A DNA stretch of 64,000 nt from Zeimonas sp046347945 (GCA_046347945.1 JAXMFB010000011.1:1-64000); one strand, 5' to 3'. Counted from the first letter of the stretch, positions 46,501-54,623 are shown. Notes: generated by a model not told the origin, from the letters alone. Translations and numbers: made by a program.

Positions 46501-46801
46501 CGCGCGTGATCAGTTCGGACAGGTTGCCGTAGCCGTTGCGCGAGGCGGCGATGAGCACCAGTCGCGAGTCGTCGCCGAAGGCCTCGCGCAGCGAGAACTG
46601 CGCGCCGACGAGCAGCGGCAGGCCGACTTCGCGCGCGCGCAGGTGCGCGCGCACGACGCCGGCGAGCGAGCACTCGTCGGTGATGGCGAGCGCGGCGTAA
46701 CCGAGGGCGTGGGCGCGGTCGGCGAGTTCCTCGGGGTGGGAGGCGCCGTGGAGGAACGTGAAGTTGCTGGCGCAGTGCAGTTCGGCGTAGGGGGACAGCA
46801 T
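43562..46801 (-). CDS. dnaE2: error-prone DNA polymerase III alpha subunit DnaE2
   Basis: A 1079-residue C-family polymerase acting in SOS translesion synthesis with ImuA and ImuB. It has an N-terminal PHP domain (YAELHCASNFTFLHGASHPEE), the catalytic palm aspartates in PDIDVDFEHQRREE, fingers and thumb, and a C-terminal OB-type domain. It is shorter than E. coli DnaE (1160), lacking the tau-binding end, and the Ser/His composition of the first PHP motif is of DnaE2 style. The ATG at 46801 starts the PHP domain; the upstream extension would overlap the LexA box 16 bp before it. It stands alone, 7.5 kb from imuB, with its own LexA site. Confidence 0.96.
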   Translation of the reverse strand: MLSPYAELHCASNFTFLHGASHPEELADRAHALGYAALAITDECSLAGVVRAHLRAREVGLPLLVGAQFSLREAFGDDSRLVLIAASRNGYGNLSELITRARMRAGKGHYRLLAGDLAEGLDDCLALLVPSPAIAVDPAAGSPAPPPDSPCARLLRHARFLRERFDGRCWLGVPLLVRGHDAALLERTRGIAAATGLPRVAVGDVLYHLRSRKTLQDTLTAIRLNTPLAALGYALAPNAEQHLRSRLRLARLYPPALLEETLEVAARCRFSLDELRYEYPEEIVPAGHTPASWLRALVFDGVPGRYPDGLPPAVAAQLEHELALIAELKYEPYFLTVADIVHFARDRGILCQGRGSAANSAVCYCLGITEIDPARTSVLFERFISRERNEPPDIDVDFEHQRREEVIQYLYAKYGRHRAALTATVISYRSRSALRDVGRALGIDAQRIEQLARAHQWWDRSVQPEHLREAGFDPSSTVAQQWLELAGALRGFPRHLSQHTGGFVIARDALTRLVPVENAAMPGRSVIEWDKDDLDALGLLKVDVLALGMLSAIRRALDLIGQRRGLPFRIQDIPAEDPATYEMISRADTIGVFQIESRAQMSMLPRLRPRRFYDLVIEVAIVRPGPIQGGMVQPYLRRRMGLEPVAYPRDEIRPALERTLGVPIFQEQVMQVAMLAAGFSGGEADALRRAMAAWRRKGGLEPFERRVVDGMLARGYRREFAEAIFRQIQGFGEYGFPESHAASFALLVYVSAWIKRHEPAAFLAALLNSQPMGFYAPAQLVRDAREHGVEVRGADVLASDWDCTLEEAPGDPPGRAPAYAAAADGSAIDWRAQPAVRLGLNRVRGLSQAGAQRLLDARAARRRARVDEFAFDSVEDLAREARLDGRELQALAQADALRQLAGHRAQAHWEAAAIRPLPALLADARFDEAPIRLPAPPEGREIIADYRGLGIPMGRHPLALLRPQLARLRIATAATLRALPNGRPARASGLVTHRQRPETAKGTIFVTLEDETGAVNVIVWPGVFERQRREVLGAQLMTVYGTWQCDTDTGGEVRHLVAQRIVDHSALLGELVVGSRDFR

Positions 46802-46817
46802 CGGGGGATCTGTTTGA

Positions 46818-46837
46818 TACTGTATGAAAATACAGTA
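46818..46837 (-). promoter_or_regulatory. LexA (SOS) box upstream of dnaE2
   Basis: TACTGTATGAAAATACAGTA at 46818-46837 has both CTG/CAG half-sites and differs from the E. coli consensus only in the central spacer. It is placed 16 bp before the dnaE2 ATG, so bound LexA would block initiation directly. Confidence 0.93.
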
Positions 46838-46943
46838 TACGCCCTGGCCCCGGCGCCGCGGGCCCCCTCGCACGAAGCCTCGATGTCGGGGGGCGACGGG
46901 GCGCGCCCCCGATGCGCGGGCGGCTGGAGGCGGCGCCCGCGGT

Positions 46944-47828
46944 TCAGGCGTGGTTGACGAGGACGATGCCGGCGGCGACCAGGGCGAGGGCGGCGATCAG
47001 CGTGGGGCCGACCGGTTCGCCGAGGAGGAGCGCGCCGGCCAGCACACCGAACAGCGGGGTGAGGAACGTGAACGCGTGCAGCGTGGTGGCGCGATAGCGC
47101 GCGACGAGCCAGAACCAGACGGCGTAGCTGGCCCAGGCGATGACGACCGTCTGGAACGCGAGCGCGCCCCAGACGAGCGGGGTGGGGGCGAAGACGCCGG
47201 GCTCGCCGAACGCGTACGAGAGCGCCACCGTCAGCACCGCCGAGATCGCCAGCTGGTACAGCAGCGTCGTCTCGGGCGCAGCGCGGCGCAGCGCGGTGGC
47301 CTTGATCACGACGGTCGTTGCGCCCCACATCAACGCGGCGCCCAGGCACAGCAGGTCGCCGACGAGCGCGTGCGCGTCGGGCAGCATGAGGCGGTCGCCG
47401 AACGCGAGCAGCAGGCCGGCGAAGGCCGCCGACAGGCCGAGCAGCTTGTTGCGCGTGAGCCGGTCGCCCGGCACGAACCAGTGCGCGCCGAGCGCGACGA
47501 AGAACGGGGCCGAGTAGAGCAGCAGCACCGCGCGCACCGCGGTGGTGTAGACCAGGCCGACGAACAGGAACACGAACTCCAGTCCGAACAGCACACCGGC
47601 GACGATGCCGGGCACCAATGTCTCGCTGCGATCGCCCAGCGGAGTGCGCCGCCAGGCGATCCAGGCCACCAGCAACAGCGTCGCGCCGATCGAGCGCAGC
47701 GCGGCCTGCCAGATCGGCGAGACGCCGGTGTTGCCGACCTTCGTGGCCACCTGGCTGAGGCCCCAGAGCATGCAGAGCAGCAGTTGGGCCGCGGCCGCCG
47801 AGGGCGGGAGCGTGCGGGCGTCGTTCAT
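46944..47828 (-). CDS. EamA/DMT family transporter
   Basis: A 294-residue inner-membrane protein with ten predicted helices arranged as two EamA repeats (about 10-145 and 155-290). The first repeat ends with SAPFFVALGAHWFV, the second begins LCLGAALMWGATTVV, and the C-terminal repeat shows the FLTPLFGVLAGALLLGE motif typical of RhaT/YdcZ-like exporters. The substrate is unknown; family members export amino acids, nucleosides or metabolites. The ATG at 47828 has the first helix following it. It is transcribed away from the ugp operon, with a 134 bp divergent gap. Confidence 0.87.
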   Translation of the reverse strand: MNDARTLPPSAAAAQLLLCMLWGLSQVATKVGNTGVSPIWQAALRSIGATLLLVAWIAWRRTPLGDRSETLVPGIVAGVLFGLEFVFLFVGLVYTTAVRAVLLLYSAPFFVALGAHWFVPGDRLTRNKLLGLSAAFAGLLLAFGDRLMLPDAHALVGDLLCLGAALMWGATTVVIKATALRRAAPETTLLYQLAISAVLTVALSYAFGEPGVFAPTPLVWGALAFQTVVIAWASYAVWFWLVARYRATTLHAFTFLTPLFGVLAGALLLGEPVGPTLIAALALVAAGIVLVNHA

Positions 47829-47962
47829 CGTCGCGTTTATACCCGGGTTCCGCCCAGTTGCGGGCGCGCCACGGTTCTGTAATAGTCGGCGCAAGACAAT
47901 AACGCGCCGCTCACCCGGGCGGCCCGGCCTTCAGAAGCCGGCATCACTGGAGAGGAGAATTC

Positions 47963-49306
47963 ATGAAGACGCACAGGAAAGGCGGCATGGCCGCCTGGAC
48001 GCGGCGTGTCGTCGGCGCGGCCGCGACCGTGGCCGGCTTGGCGATGTCGACGCAGGCGCTGGCGGTCACCGAGATCCAGTGGTGGCACGCGATGACCGGC
48101 GCGCTGAACGACAAGGTCAACAACTTCGCCGAACGCTTCAACAAGAGCCAGTCCGACTACAAGGTCGTGCCGGTCTTCAAGGGCTCGTACCCCGAAACGA
48201 TGACCGCGGCGATCGCGGCGTTCCGGGCCGGCAACGCGCCGCACATCGTGCAGGTGTTCGAGGTGGGCACCGCGACGATGATGTCCGCCAAGGGCGCGAT
48301 CGTGCCGGTCGAGAAGCTGATGAAGGACGCCGGCGAGAAGTTCGACCGCAGCGCGTACGTGCCGGCGGTGGCGGGCTACTACACCAGCCGCAAGGGCGAG
48401 ATGCTGTCGTTCCCGTTCAACAGCTCGACCACGATCTTCTACTACAACAAGGACGTGCTGGCGAAGGCCGGCGTCGACAAGGTGCCCGAGACCTGGCCCG
48501 AGTTCGCCGCCGCGATGGCGAAGATCAAGGCCTCGGGCGCGTCGAGCTGCCCGTTCACCTCGAGCTGGGCGAGCTGGGTGCACATGGAGAGCTTCTCCAC
48601 CTGGCACAACACGCTGTTCGCGACCGAGAACAACGGCTTCGGCAGCCTGAAGGCGCGCATGGCGGTGAACACGCCGCTGCACGAGCGGCACCTGAACAAC
48701 CTGCTGAACTGGTCGAAGAGCGGGCTGTTCTTCTATCCGGGCCGCACGAACCAGGGCGACGCGAAGTTCTACAGCGGCGAGTGCGCGCTGTTCACCGGCA
48801 GCTCGTCGGCCTACGCGAACGTCAAGCGCAACGCGAAATTCAACTTCGGCATCTCGAAGCTGCCGTACTACTCCGACGTGCCGGGCGCGCCGCAGAACAC
48901 GATCATCGGCGGCGCGAGCCTGTGGGTGATGAGCGGCAAGAAGCCGGCCGAGTACAAGGGGGTGGCGAAGTTCTTCGCGTTCCTGTCCTCGCCCGAGCTG
49001 CAGGCCGAGTGGCACCAGAGCACTGGCTACCTGCCGCTCACGCTGGCCGCCTACGAGCTCACGAAGAAGAGCGGCTACTACGAGAAGAACCCGGGCACCG
49101 ACGTGTCGGTCCAGCAGATGATCGTGAAGACGACCGACAAGTCGCGCGGCGTGCGGCTCGGCAACATGGTGCAGCTGCGCGACATCGTGCACGAGGAGAT
49201 CGAGTCGATGCTCGGCGGCAAGCAGGATGCGAAGACCGCGCTGGCCAACATGAAGCGGCGCGGCGACGAGCAGCTCGCCCGCTTCGAGCGCACTGCCCGG
49301 GAGTAG
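47963..49306 (+). CDS. ugpB: glycerol-3-phosphate-binding protein UgpB
   Basis: A 447-residue SBP family 1 receptor with a long signal peptide (RRVVGAAATVAGLAM core, ALA cleavage near residue 34). The mature domain opens TEIQWWHAMTGALNDKVN, the UgpB pattern, and includes SSTTIFYYNKDVLAKAG and the C-terminal SSPELQAEWHQSTGYLP. The length is like E. coli UgpB (438). It binds sn-glycerol-3-phosphate or glycerophosphodiesters in the periplasm. AGGAG precedes the ATG. It heads the ugpB-A-E-Q operon, with ugpA beginning 3 bp on. Confidence 0.95.
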   Translation: MKTHRKGGMAAWTRRVVGAAATVAGLAMSTQALAVTEIQWWHAMTGALNDKVNNFAERFNKSQSDYKVVPVFKGSYPETMTAAIAAFRAGNAPHIVQVFEVGTATMMSAKGAIVPVEKLMKDAGEKFDRSAYVPAVAGYYTSRKGEMLSFPFNSSTTIFYYNKDVLAKAGVDKVPETWPEFAAAMAKIKASGASSCPFTSSWASWVHMESFSTWHNTLFATENNGFGSLKARMAVNTPLHERHLNNLLNWSKSGLFFYPGRTNQGDAKFYSGECALFTGSSSAYANVKRNAKFNFGISKLPYYSDVPGAPQNTIIGGASLWVMSGKKPAEYKGVAKFFAFLSSPELQAEWHQSTGYLPLTLAAYELTKKSGYYEKNPGTDVSVQQMIVKTTDKSRGVRLGNMVQLRDIVHEEIESMLGGKQDAKTALANMKRRGDEQLARFERTARE

Positions 49307-49309
49307 CGC

Positions 49310-50194
49310 CTGGAAAAGCGCGTCGTCTTCCGCGCGACCGGCTGGCTGCCGGTCGCGCTGCTCGCGCCGCAGATGGCGATCGTCCTGGTCTTCTTCTACT
49401 GGCCTGCGTCGCAGGCGCTGTTCCAGTCGGTCTTCATCCAGGACGCCTTCGGCGGCAGTCTCGAGTTCGTCGGGCTGGAGAACTTCCAGACGCTGTTCGC
49501 CGACGAGCTGTACCTCAATTCGTTCGAGGTCACCGCGGTCTTCTCGGTCGCGGTCACGCTGATCGGCCTCACGCTGAGCCTGGGGCTGGCCTACTTCGCC
49601 GATCGCGCGATCCGCGGCGCGCTGGCGTTTCGCACGCTGCTGATCGTGCCCTACGCGATCGCCCCGGTGATCGCCGGCGTGCTGTGGATGTTCCTGTTCA
49701 ACCCGACGCTGGGCATCGTCACGCACTGGCTGCGCGGGGTGGGCGTCGAGTGGGACCACGTGCTCGACGGCAACCAGGCGATGATCCTCATCGTGATCGC
49801 GGCGGTCTGGAAGCAGATCAGCTACAACTTCATCTTCTTCCTGGCCGGGCTGCAGTCGATCCCGAAGTCGCTGATCGAGGCGGCGGCGATCGACGGCGCG
49901 GGCGCGTGGCGCACGTTCCGTTCGGTCATCTTCCCGCTGCTGTCGCCCACCACCTTCTTCCTGCTGGTGGTGAACGTCGTCTACGCGTTCTTCGACACCT
50001 TCGCGATCGTCGACGCGGCCACCGCCGGCGGGCCCGGCAAGGCCACCGAGATCCTCGTCTACAAGGTGTACAACGACGGCGTCAAGGCGCTCGACATCGG
50101 CAGTTCGGCGGCGCAGTCGGTGGTGCTGATGACGATCGTGCTGGTGCTCACCGTGGTGCAGTTCCGCTACGTCGAGAAGCGGGTGCGTTACTGA
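49310..50194 (+). CDS. ugpA: glycerol-3-phosphate ABC permease UgpA with a CTG start
   Basis: A 294-residue MalF-like permease, matching E. coli UgpA (295). The first ATG in frame (49373) would remove the start of the first helix. The frame upstream encodes EKRVVFRATGWLPVALLAP, which matches the expected UgpA N-terminus (M)EKRV...; its first codon is CTG at 49310, with GGGAG (49299-49303) six bases ahead. So CTG initiation is likely, or the base is wrong. The EAA docking loop is IEAAAIDGAGAWRTFRSVIFPLL. It starts 3 bp after ugpB. Confidence 0.9.
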   Translation: MEKRVVFRATGWLPVALLAPQMAIVLVFFYWPASQALFQSVFIQDAFGGSLEFVGLENFQTLFADELYLNSFEVTAVFSVAVTLIGLTLSLGLAYFADRAIRGALAFRTLLIVPYAIAPVIAGVLWMFLFNPTLGIVTHWLRGVGVEWDHVLDGNQAMILIVIAAVWKQISYNFIFFLAGLQSIPKSLIEAAAIDGAGAWRTFRSVIFPLLSPTTFFLLVVNVVYAFFDTFAIVDAATAGGPGKATEILVYKVYNDGVKALDIGSSAAQSVVLMTIVLVLTVVQFRYVEKRVRY

Positions 50195-50245
50195 CGCCGC
50201 GCCGCGAAACCCGAAGCCGTCACCGCCACGCCGTCGCCCGGAACC

Positions 50246-51091
50246 ATGCCCGATCGCAGCCTGTTCAGCCGTCTGCTCACCTACGCGGTGCTGGTGGTCG
50301 GCGTGGCGATCGTCGCGCTCCCGGTCTGGGTGACCTTCGTCGCCTCCACCCAGACGCTCGACCAGGTGATGGCGGTGCCGATGTCGCTCGCGCCCGGCGA
50401 TCGCTTCCTGCAGAACTACGCCGAGGTGCTGGCATCGGGCGCCGGCAACAGCGGCGCGCCGGTGACGCGGATGATGGTGAACAGCCTGATCATGGCGCTG
50501 GCGATCGCGCTGGGCAAGATCGCGATCTCGCTGCTGTCGGCATTCGCGCTGATCTACTTCCGCTTCCCCTTCCGGCAGGCGGCATTCTGGCTGATCTTCG
50601 TCACGCTGATGCTGCCGGTGGAAGTGCGCATCATGCCCACCTACCAGGTGATGTCCGATCTCGGGCTGCTCGACACCTACGCCGGGCTCACGCTGCCGCT
50701 GATCGCCTCGGCGACCGCGACCTTCCTGTTCCGCCAGTTCTTCATGACGGTGCCCGACGAACTGGCCGAGGCCGCGAAGATCGACGGCGCGGGCCCGATG
50801 CACTTCTTCCGGCACGTGCTGCTGCCGCTGTCGCGCACCAGCGTCGCGGCGCTGTTCGTGATCCAGTTCGTCTATGGCTGGAACCAGTACCTGTGGCCGC
50901 TGCTGGTCACCACGCAGGAATCGATGTACCCGGTGGTGATCGGCCTGAAGCGCATGATCTCGGGTGGCGACGCCGCGATCGAGTGGAACCTGGTGATGGC
51001 CACCGCGGTGCTCGCGATGCTGCCGCCGGTGGCGGTGGTCGTGCTGATGCAGAAGTGGTTCGTCAAGGGACTCGTGGAGTCGGACAAGTGA
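50246..51091 (+). CDS. ugpE: glycerol-3-phosphate ABC permease UgpE
   Basis: A 281-residue MalG-like permease, exactly the length of E. coli UgpE. Six hydrophobic segments are seen; the EAA loop is ELAEAAKIDGAGPMHFFRHVLLP, and the family stretch YGWNQYLWPLLVTTQESMYP is present. It pairs with UgpA in the membrane. Its stop overlaps the GTG start of ugpQ (GTGA), where an ATPase gene (ugpC) would normally follow; none is present in the window. Confidence 0.95.
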   Translation: MPDRSLFSRLLTYAVLVVGVAIVALPVWVTFVASTQTLDQVMAVPMSLAPGDRFLQNYAEVLASGAGNSGAPVTRMMVNSLIMALAIALGKIAISLLSAFALIYFRFPFRQAAFWLIFVTLMLPVEVRIMPTYQVMSDLGLLDTYAGLTLPLIASATATFLFRQFFMTVPDELAEAAKIDGAGPMHFFRHVLLPLSRTSVAALFVIQFVYGWNQYLWPLLVTTQESMYPVVIGLKRMISGGDAAIEWNLVMATAVLAMLPPVAVVVLMQKWFVKGLVESDK

Positions 51092-51816
51092 GCTGGCCGT
51101 ATCCGCCGAAGGTCGCGCATCGCGGCGCCGGCAAGCTCGCGCCGGAGAACACGCTGGCGGCGATGCGGCTGGGCGCCTCGTTCGGCCATGCGATGTTCGA
51201 GTTCGACGTGAAGCTCAGCGGCGACGGCGTGCTGCTGCTGATGCACGACGCGACGCTCGATCGCACGACCGACGGCACGGGGCGCGTGGCCGGGTTCGCG
51301 TTCGGCGAGCTCGCGCGGCTCGACGCGGGCGGCTGGCACTCGGCCGAGTATGCCGGCGAGCCGATCCCGACGCTGGCGCAGGTGGCCCGCTGGCTGCTGC
51401 GCAACGGGCGGCTGGCCAACATCGAGATCAAGCCCTGTCCGGGGCGCGAGGCCGAGACCGGCGCCGCGGTGGCGCTCGAGGCGCGCCAGCTCTGGCAGGG
51501 CGCGGCGGTGCCGCCGATCCTGTCGTCGTTCTCCGAGACGGCGCTCGACGCGGCGCGCCGGGCCGCCCCCGAACTGCCGCGAGCCCTGCTGTTCGGCGAA
51601 TTGCCCGGCGACTGGTTGCAGCGCTGCCTGGCGCTGGACTGCGTCGCCGTCGACGCCAACCATGCGGGGCTCACCGAGGCGGTGATCGCCGATGCGCACC
51701 GTGCGGGGCTGCGGGTGATCGCGTACACGGTCGACGAGCCGGCGCGCGCCGGCGAGTTGTTCGGTTGGGGGCTCGACACGCTGATCACCGACGCGGTCGA
51801 CCTGATCGCGCCATGA
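51088..51816 (+). CDS. ugpQ: glycerophosphodiester phosphodiesterase UgpQ
   Basis: A 242-residue cytoplasmic enzyme that splits glycerophosphodiesters to glycerol-3-phosphate and an alcohol (E. coli UgpQ 247). Catalytic H11 and R12 in VAHRGAG, E20 in APENT, and the second His in LLLMHDATLDRTTDG are present, as are the metal ligand stretch NIEIKPCPGRE and the C-terminal GLDTLITDAVD. The start is GTG at 51088, overlapping the ugpE stop; a GGAG lies about nine bases ahead. It lets the operon use imported glycerophosphodiesters as carbon or phosphate. Confidence 0.94.
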   Translation: MSWPYPPKVAHRGAGKLAPENTLAAMRLGASFGHAMFEFDVKLSGDGVLLLMHDATLDRTTDGTGRVAGFAFGELARLDAGGWHSAEYAGEPIPTLAQVARWLLRNGRLANIEIKPCPGREAETGAAVALEARQLWQGAAVPPILSSFSETALDAARRAAPELPRALLFGELPGDWLQRCLALDCVAVDANHAGLTEAVIADAHRAGLRVIAYTVDEPARAGELFGWGLDTLITDAVDLIAP

Positions 51817-51954
51817 AGCCGCCGCGGGCGCTGGCGGGGCGTGCCGGCACCCGGGGTTTCCCGAAGGGGATCCGGCGTGCCGGGCGCGGTTGACCGGGGT
51901 CAAGGCCGGGAGCGGGGCGGGCCTTAGGATGGGGGATCGCATCCGGAGGCATGA

Positions 51955-52338
51955 ATGCCCTTGTCCGAAACCCAGATCGGCGAACTGCTGGCGCAGATCC
52001 GGCAGCGTCTCGCCGTTCTCGAAGAAGAAATCTCCCGCAAGCTCGGCCAGGCGTCGGAGGAATTCTCGGCGTTCGAGCGGGTCGGCGACAGCGGCGACCT
52101 GTCGTCGATCCTGAACGAAGGCGAGGTCGAGATGTCGGAAGCGCTGCGCGACATCGACGAGTGGCGCGGGCTGCGCGCTGCGCTGCGCCGGGTGGAAGAG
52201 AGGACCTACGGCGTGTGCATCGACTGCGGCGTCGAGATTCCCTTCGAGCGGCTGCACGCGAGTCCGATGGCGCTGCGCTGCGTCGATTGCCAGATGCGCG
52301 CGGAGCGCCGCGAGGCGTCGCATCCGTCGTCGATGTGA
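51955..52338 (+). CDS. TraR/DksA-type zinc finger protein
   Basis: A 127-residue protein: an N-terminal coiled coil (about 10-80) followed by a four-Cys zinc finger, C88/C91 and C109/C112 (CIDC ... CVDC), as in the DksA/TraR family that binds the RNA polymerase secondary channel. The coiled-coil tip lacks the DxxDxA motif of true DksA; SGDLSSILNE occupies the area, so it is a secondary family member. ATG at 51955 has GGAGG (51945-51949) five bases ahead; an ATG four bases earlier is too close. It converges on imuB, stops 18 bp apart. Confidence 0.85.
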   Translation: MPLSETQIGELLAQIRQRLAVLEEEISRKLGQASEEFSAFERVGDSGDLSSILNEGEVEMSEALRDIDEWRGLRAALRRVEERTYGVCIDCGVEIPFERLHASPMALRCVDCQMRAERREASHPSSM

Positions 52339-52356
52339 ACGGGAGCGCGGGCGCGG

Positions 52357-53892
52357 CTAGCCGAAGCGCCCGTGCACGAACCAGCCGCGGCGCGCATCGG
52401 CGGGCGCCAGGCGCTCGCGGTAGATCCAGTACAGCACGTGGCCTTCGTCTTCGGCGATGAAGTAGTCGCGCTGCACCAGCGAGGCGTCCCACCAGCCGCC
52501 TTCGATCCGTTCCGGGCCGGCCAGCAGGGTGAGCGCCGAATGCCACCACGGCCGGTTGTTGCGCTCGCTGATCGCGATCGGGTCGCGTAGCAGCCACAAG
52601 GGCCTGGGCAGGTTGGCGACCGGGGCCCCGGCAGGCAGCGGGTCGGTCGCGGGGACGTTGGCGAGCGGCGCCTCGACCGCTTCGACCCGGTAGGCGACTT
52701 CGGGGCGATGGTCGGCGACCAGCGCCAGCCGTTGCACCTGGCGCGGACCGAGCCGCGCCTGCAGCCGCTCGATCAGTCGCGCGAGGTTTTCGCGCGCGGC
52801 GCCCCAGGGCCGGGAACAGCTGTCCGCTGGTTCCGGGCAGCGCCAGCACTTCGTCGCAGCGCAAGCGCAACGCGCGCACCGGCGCCGGCAATCGGGTGAC
52901 CGCGAGCTTCTCGCGCAGCAGCGCGCACAGCCGGTCGGGGTCGCGGCTCGGGTCGGCGAGCCGGATCGCCAGCAGCGTGTCGGCGCGCCGCTCGCGTCCG
53001 CTGCGCCGGTCGTGCTCGGCGTGCACGGTGAGCTCGCGCACCGCGCAGTGGCGCGCCGCCAGCCATCCGGCGAGCCGGTCGAGCAGGCGCCGCGCGGCGA
53101 CAGCAGCGCCTCGGCGTGCTCGACCTGCGCCAGCAACTCGATGCGCGTCTCGAAGCGCTCGGGGGCCTCGAACCAGCGGCGCGGCTCGGGCTGGCGCCCG
53201 AGTGCGCGGTCGAGCTCGTCGAGCAGCGCGCGCCCGCAACGGCGCGCAAGGCCGGCGCGCGGCAATGCGAGCAGGTCGTCGACGCGGCGCGCGTCGATCG
53301 CGTCGAGGGTTTCGCGTTGCGGCCGGCTGCGCGCGAGCAGGGCCGCCGGCAGGCTGCGCACGGCGGCCTCGAGGCCGGCCTCGTCGGCGTGCAAGCCGTC
53401 GCGATGGCGCGCGAACAGCCAGGCGGCGGCGGCGGTGGGCGCCGCGCCGATCTGCGCGGGAAAGCCGAGCGCGCGCAGGCCCTGGCGCAGTTGCGCGAGC
53501 AGCGCGGCGGATCCGCCGAAGTAGCGCAGGCTCGGCGCCAGCTCGAGCAGAAGGCCGCAGGGGCGAGGCGCGTCGTCGAGCTCGCCGAACGGCAGGTCGG
53601 ATTGCACGCTGACGGCGGGCGTGAACTGCAACGCCCAGGCGGCGAGCGAGTCGATCGTCGCCTGTTCGTCGGCATCGTTGCGCTCGCACAGCCGCAGCGT
53701 CGGCGCGAGCGCCAGCGCGGCGGCGCGTTTCATCCCGGGGGCGACGCCCAGCGCGCGGGCATCGTCGTCGGCGTCGAGGATCCGCAGCCGATCACAGATG
53801 GCCAGCGGACGCGCGTCGTCGCCGGGCCCGCCCGCGCCGCAGCGGGCGACGTCGAGCGAGAGCCGATCGAAGAACAGGCCGAACCACCACAT
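52357..53892 (-). CDS. imuB: ImuB, inactive Y-family polymerase-like protein, with two compensating frame breaks
   Basis: A protein of about 511 residues bridging DnaE2 to the sliding clamp in SOS mutagenesis. The N-terminus (WWFGLFFDRLSLDVARCG) is Y-family-like but lacks the acidic catalytic triad, as expected for ImuB. A clamp-binding-like LPRPLWLL occurs near residue 425. Between about 53106 and 52800 the continuous frame gives Cys/Ser/Arg-rich nonsense, while the adjacent frame reads sensibly: RRLLDRLAGWLAAR, VRELTVHAEHDRRS, LAIRLADPSRDPDRLCALL. Two opposite indels, about 300 bp apart, explain this and restore the overall length. It starts 4 bp after imuA in the lexA-imuA-imuB operon. Confidence 0.9.
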   Translation of the reverse strand: MWWFGLFFDRLSLDVARCGAGGPGDDARPLAICDRLRILDADDDARALGVAPGMKRAAALALAPTLRLCERNDADEQATIDSLAAWALQFTPAVSVQSDLPFGELDDAPRPCGLLLELAPSLRYFGGSAALLAQLRQGLRALGFPAQIGAAPTAAAAWLFARHRDGLHADEAGLEAAVRSLPAALLARSRPQRETLDAIDARRVDDLLALPRAGLARRCGRALLDELDRALGRQPEPRRWFEAPERFETRIELLAQVEHAEALLSPRGACSTGSPDGWRRATARCASSPCTPSTTGAADASGAPTRCWRSGSPTRAATPTGCARCCARSSRSPDCRRRCARCACAATKCWRCPEPADSCSRPWGAARENLARLIERLQARLGPRQVQRLALVADHRPEVAYRVEAVEAPLANVPATDPLPAGAPVANLPRPLWLLRDPIAISERNNRPWWHSALTLLAGPERIEGGWWDASLVQRDYFIAEDEGHVLYWIYRERLAPADARRGWFVHGRFG

Positions 53893-53896
53893 GGCC

Positions 53897-54616
53897 CTAG
53901 TTGAGCGTGCCGGCGCGCGACTCGTCGTGGCGGGCGTGGATCGGCATCGGCCGGGGGTCCGTGGCGGCGAGCGGGCTCGCGCGGAGCCGGATCGCCGAAA
54001 CCGGCTGCGGAAGGTCGATGAGGATCGGGTCGGCCATCACCGGGCCCCGGCGCTTGAGGATCTGGACCGACAGGCGCTGGTCGGGGCGGGGCAGCAGCAA
54101 CAGGCGCAGGGGCGCGGGCGAGGCCTCGAACTGCGCCGCCAGGGGCCTGAACAGGAACACCGGGCCTGCGGCCGGCTGGGCGGCCGACTGCATGCGTCGC
54201 AGGTGCTCGGGGCGGGTGCGCTCTTGCGGCAGCCAGGCGAGCAGGGCGCCGAAGGCGGCGCTCTTGAGCGTCTGCTCGACGGCCCACAGGCGATCGGCGG
54301 CGTTGGGCGCCTGCACGACCAGCAGGTAGTCGAGGTCGATGCCGTGGCTGGCGAGCGCCGGCGCGTAGGGCAGCAGCGGTGGCGCCAGCAGCACGACGAA
54401 GCGGCGTTCGCGGGTGAGCTGGCGCAGCAGCGGCACCAGCAGGCGCAATTCGCCGATGCCCGATTCGCGGCCGATCAGCTCGGTGAGCATGCCCACCGGC
54501 CAGCCGGCGCCAGGCAGCTCGGCATCGAGGGCCGGAAAGCCGCTGGACAGCGCGGCGACGCTGGCATGGCCGAGTTGGCTGGCGCGCCAGACCGCAGCGG
54601 GCAGGGCCGGGGACAT
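53897..54616 (-). CDS. imuA: ImuA, SulA/RecA-like SOS mutagenesis protein
   Basis: A 239-residue RecA-fold relative (also called SulA-like or ImuA) found only in the imuA-imuB-dnaE2 cassette. The domain begins VWRASQLGHASVAALSSGFPALD and continues GWPVGMLTELIGRESGIGEL, the P-loop region without a full Walker lysine motif, then FVVLLAPPLLPYAPAL. It is needed for mutasome function with ImuB and DnaE2. The ATG at 54616 lies 7 bp after the lexA stop and 4 bp separate its stop from imuB, so all three are co-transcribed under LexA. Confidence 0.92.
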   Translation of the reverse strand: MSPALPAAVWRASQLGHASVAALSSGFPALDAELPGAGWPVGMLTELIGRESGIGELRLLVPLLRQLTRERRFVVLLAPPLLPYAPALASHGIDLDYLLVVQAPNAADRLWAVEQTLKSAAFGALLAWLPQERTRPEHLRRMQSAAQPAAGPVFLFRPLAAQFEASPAPLRLLLLPRPDQRLSVQILKRRGPVMADPILIDLPQPVSAIRLRASPLAATDPRPMPIHARHDESRAGTLN

Positions 54617-54623
54617 CGCTGCC

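Noticed and set aside
43610..46957. Open frame of over 1,100 codons on the plus strand opposite dnaE2
   Set aside because: Its composition is that of a high-GC antisense shadow (Arg/Ala/Gly/Asp rich); the minus strand encodes a complete DnaE2.
47837..50815. Long minus-strand frame opposite ugpBAE
   Set aside because: Antisense His/Asp/Arg-rich shadow with no domain.
47605..51816. Open frame of about 1,400 codons spanning the ugp operon
   Set aside because: Out-of-frame reading of ugpB, ugpA and ugpE; only its last 242 codons are real (ugpQ).
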